From Chryseobacterium scophthalmum (GTDB lineage: Bacteria > Bacteroidota > Bacteroidia > Flavobacteriales > Weeksellaceae), in assembly GCF_900143185.1 (NCBI RefSeq), contig NZ_FSRQ01000006.1, forward strand, positions 62,001 to 126,000: a stretch of DNA of 64,000 nucleotides, in the 5' to 3' direction. The position numbers were made by a program, and so were the translations under genes. The notes beneath the pieces are model-generated. The model did no database searches, was not told the origin of the DNA, and saw nothing but the letters and a program-made list of their open reading frames with translations. This document shows, piece after piece, positions 61,841 to 64,000 of this stretch. Each line of letters begins with the position of its first letter. Within the stretch, counting starts at the first letter, position 1.

Positions 61841-64000
61841 TTAATTTTTCTTTCCTGCAGCCTGCATCGGATTGACCTTTCCATTGGCGCCTCCTCTCAC
61901 AGTTCCATTTTGTTTTTCCTTGAAAACATGGAATTTTGAAGTTTCAGAAGAACTGCCGTCATTGCTCCAGAAATTGTTTGAAGTATCAATATCTGCAGTT
62001 TCTCTCATTGGATCTAGCTGAATTGATTTTAATTTTTTGTCAAAATAAAAGGTCTTCGAAATTTTCTTTTCATTGTGTCTCCAGATTTGAGCCGACGATT
62101 TATCTCTTAATTTTGAACCGTCTTCAAAGGTAAATTCAAGAATAACCGGCATTACCAAACCTCCTTTATTTACAAAGTCAATTTGATAAGCATTGATGTT
62201 TTTAAGCTTTTCCTGTTCTTTTTTGTCTAAAGCGATATTTCCTTCTGTTTTTAAAGTGTATTCTTTATTGGTATCTACTTTTTCCTGACCACGGTCATAG
62301 CGATAATAAAAATCCTGAAGGTCTTTGTCTTTTTCCACTTCAAAATTAATGGTCATATCTTCTCTGTTTCGGATCTTTGAAATATCTTCAAAAGGATTTT
62401 GTAGTGGTTCTTCTACTTTATATTTTCCTTCAACAGATTCTGAAATTGTATTAAAATCCGGACTTGCTATGGTTACTTTATCGATCGCAATATCTACAGG
62501 ATCTGTTCCGTAAAACCAACCTCTCCAGAACCAATCTAAGTCTTCACCGCTTGCATCTTCCATTGTTCTGAAAAAATCTGCAGGTTCAGGATGTTTGAAA
62601 GCCCATCTTTTAGAATAAGTTTTAAAAGCTTTGTCGAAAAGCTCTCTTCCCATAATGGTTTCACGAAGAATATTCAATCCTGTCGCAGGTTTTGAATAGG
62701 CATTCGGACCAAACTGAATAATATTTTCAGAATTACTCATAATTGGTTCAAGCTGATCTTTCGGAAGCTTCATGTAATCAACAATCGTCCAAGCCGGACC
62801 ACGTTTTGAAGGGAATTTATTGTCCCATTTTTCTTCCGTTAAATATTCTGTGAAAGTATTTAAACCTTCATCCATCCAGCTCCATTGTCTTTCGTCTGAA
62901 TTGATGATCATCGGGAAAAAGTTATGCCCCACTTCATGAATAATTACACCAATCATTCCATTTTTAGTGCCTTCAGAATAAGTTCCGTCTTTTTCGGTTC
63001 TTCCAAAGTTGAAACAGATCATCGGATATTCCATACCGTTCGAAGCTTCCACAGATTGAGCAACCGGATAAGGATACGGAATTGTAAATTCTGAATACGT
63101 TTTAATCGTATGAGCAACAGCTTTTGTTGAATATTTTCTGTACAGACCATAAGCTTCTTTAGGGTAGAAACTCATCGCCATTACTTTATTGTTGTTTTCA
63201 GGAATGGTAACGCCCATGGCATCCCAAATAAATTTTCTTGAAGAAGTCCAGGCAAAATCTCTTACATCCTTTGCTTCAAAAAACCAAGTTTTTCTTTGTT
63301 TTGAATGATTTTTCTCTGCTTTTTTAGCTTCATCCAAAGTCACAATTTCTACAGGTTCGTTTGAAGTCTGAGACTTTTTATATCTTGATAATTGTTCTGA
63401 TGAAAGAACTTGTTCGTAATTTTTACACTCCCCGGTTCCACCAATAATATGATCGGCAGGAACGTTCATCGAAACTTTATAATTTCCAAAAACTAAAGCA
63501 AATTCACCTCTTCCTGTGAACTGATGATTTTGCCATCCGTGAAAATCACTATAAACGCACATTCTCGGGAACCATTGGGTAATGGTGTACAGATCATTTC
63601 CGTCTTCTGCGAAATTTTCGTAACCGCCACGACCACCCATTTTTATTCTGTTCGGAATATTATAATTCCAATCAATTTTAAAAATGAATTTTTCGCCTTT
63701 TTTCAAAACTTTAGGCAAATCAATACGCATCATGGTTTTGTTGACGGTATATTTCAACGGATTTCCTGAAATATCAGTTACTTTTTCCAAATTTACGCCA
63801 AGACCGTTATCTTTTGCGGGAAGATCAGTCGTCTTTAATTGCTGGTCATTTAAAGATTTTGGAAGGGTAGAAGAGAACTGATAATCAGCTTTATTTAATG
63901 TTGACTGTTGGTTTTCATCTAGCTGAAGCCAAATATAATCTAGATCGTCGGGCGAATTATTATGATAAGTAACCGTTTCAGAACCTTTCAGATTTCTTTT
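61841..64000 (-). CDS. M1-family metallopeptidase (5' end outside window)
   Basis: The frame is open to the right edge of the window, so the N-terminus is missing; a TTG at 63790 is internal (LEKVTDISGNPLKYTV). The zinc site is GVIIHEVGHNFFPMIINSDERQWSWMDEGLNTFTEYL: HEVGH, with the third ligand Glu 19 residues on. GMEYPMICF corresponds to the family's GAMEN-like substrate motif (GMEY). The region upstream has SETVTYHNNSPDDLDYIWLQLDENQ, the N-terminal saddle domain. The protein resembles flavobacterial exported M1 aminopeptidases; it acts in peptide degradation. The Asn/Gly-rich C-terminus AAGKKN is unusual. Confidence 0.9.
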   Translation of the reverse strand, partial: KRNLKGSETVTYHNNSPDDLDYIWLQLDENQQSTLNKADYQFSSTLPKSLNDQQLKTTDLPAKDNGLGVNLEKVTDISGNPLKYTVNKTMMRIDLPKVLKKGEKFIFKIDWNYNIPNRIKMGGRGGYENFAEDGNDLYTITQWFPRMCVYSDFHGWQNHQFTGRGEFALVFGNYKVSMNVPADHIIGGTGECKNYEQVLSSEQLSRYKKSQTSNEPVEIVTLDEAKKAEKNHSKQRKTWFFEAKDVRDFAWTSSRKFIWDAMGVTIPENNNKVMAMSFYPKEAYGLYRKYSTKAVAHTIKTYSEFTIPYPYPVAQSVEASNGMEYPMICFNFGRTEKDGTYSEGTKNGMIGVIIHEVGHNFFPMIINSDERQWSWMDEGLNTFTEYLTEEKWDNKFPSKRGPAWTIVDYMKLPKDQLEPIMSNSENIIQFGPNAYSKPATGLNILRETIMGRELFDKAFKTYSKRWAFKHPEPADFFRTMEDASGEDLDWFWRGWFYGTDPVDIAIDKVTIASPDFNTISESVEGKYKVEEPLQNPFEDISKIRNREDMTINFEVEKDKDLQDFYYRYDRGQEKVDTNKEYTLKTEGNIALDKKEQEKLKNINAYQIDFVNKGGLVMPVILEFTFEDGSKLRDKSSAQIWRHNEKKISKTFYFDKKLKSIQLDPMRETADIDTSNNFWSNDGSSSETSKFHVFKEKQNGTVRGGANGKVNPMQAAGKKN

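Overview
The window is an A+T-rich chromosomal segment from a member of the Bacteroidota, most probably a Chryseobacterium-like flavobacterium (family Weeksellaceae). The grounds are a protein with a C-terminal type IX secretion sorting domain, several TAnnTTTG-type minus-7 promoter boxes with few Shine-Dalgarno sequences, many SPII lipoproteins, and gene content typical of that group (Arr, ANT(6)-like enzyme, xylBA plus sugar porter, DPP-IV-like S9 peptidase, stand-alone RibB under an FMN riboswitch). No rRNA, tRNA, CRISPR array, transposase or integrase gene was found.

Layout. (1) 1-8,852, plus strand: a contact-dependent secretion cargo locus, probably type VI: a truncated Tle1/DUF2235 phospholipase-like protein, a LysM protein, a secreted protein, a PAAR-like DUF4280 protein, a 914-residue protein with a central OmpA domain and unknown flanks, two small lipoproteins (possible immunity proteins) and a final unknown protein, closed by a strong terminator. 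(2) 9.1-11 kb: a CPA1 Na+/H+ antiporter and a small membrane protein. (3) 11.0-15.7 kb, minus: xylose operon xylB-xylA-sugar porter. (4) 16-31.7 kb: housekeeping genes, including a DUF434 operon with tatD, deoD, a DPP-IV-like peptidase, a cytoplasmic alpha-amylase, dinB, a thioredoxin-like lipoprotein, lpxK, truA, a Crp/Fnr regulator broken by an amber codon, an alpha/beta hydrolase and an ABC exporter. (5) 32-36.4 kb: a small unknown protein, an outer-membrane barrel, a membrane-anchored unknown, a T9SS cargo protein, and ribB (frameshifted) behind an intact FMN riboswitch. (6) 36.8-58.4 kb: a long run of minus-strand accessory genes: DUF1801 x2, DUF2200, a gluzincin-like protease, an aminoglycoside nucleotidyltransferase-like gene, an esterase lipoprotein, a DinB-fold enzyme, a GNAT, an AlgI/SGNH O-acetylation pair, a metallophosphoesterase, LRR and Kelch proteins, rifampin ADP-ribosyltransferase, an APH-like kinase and a CPBP protease. 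(7) 58.7-64 kb: groES-groEL, a secreted unknown and an M1 metallopeptidase cut by the window end.

Between genes the window is rich in short non-coding repeats: a GGGCAGC...GGGCTGC element with conserved ends and a variable core (two copies), a 205-bp repeat with 24-bp terminal inverted repeats (two copies flanking one gene), long hairpins built from CACGAAT-type words (three copies), and a recurring terminator hairpin based on AAACCGTTC (five copies). These repeats, the secretion cargo locus and the two broken genes are the most interesting parts of the window. Functional calls come from motif recognition by eye; no database search was possible.
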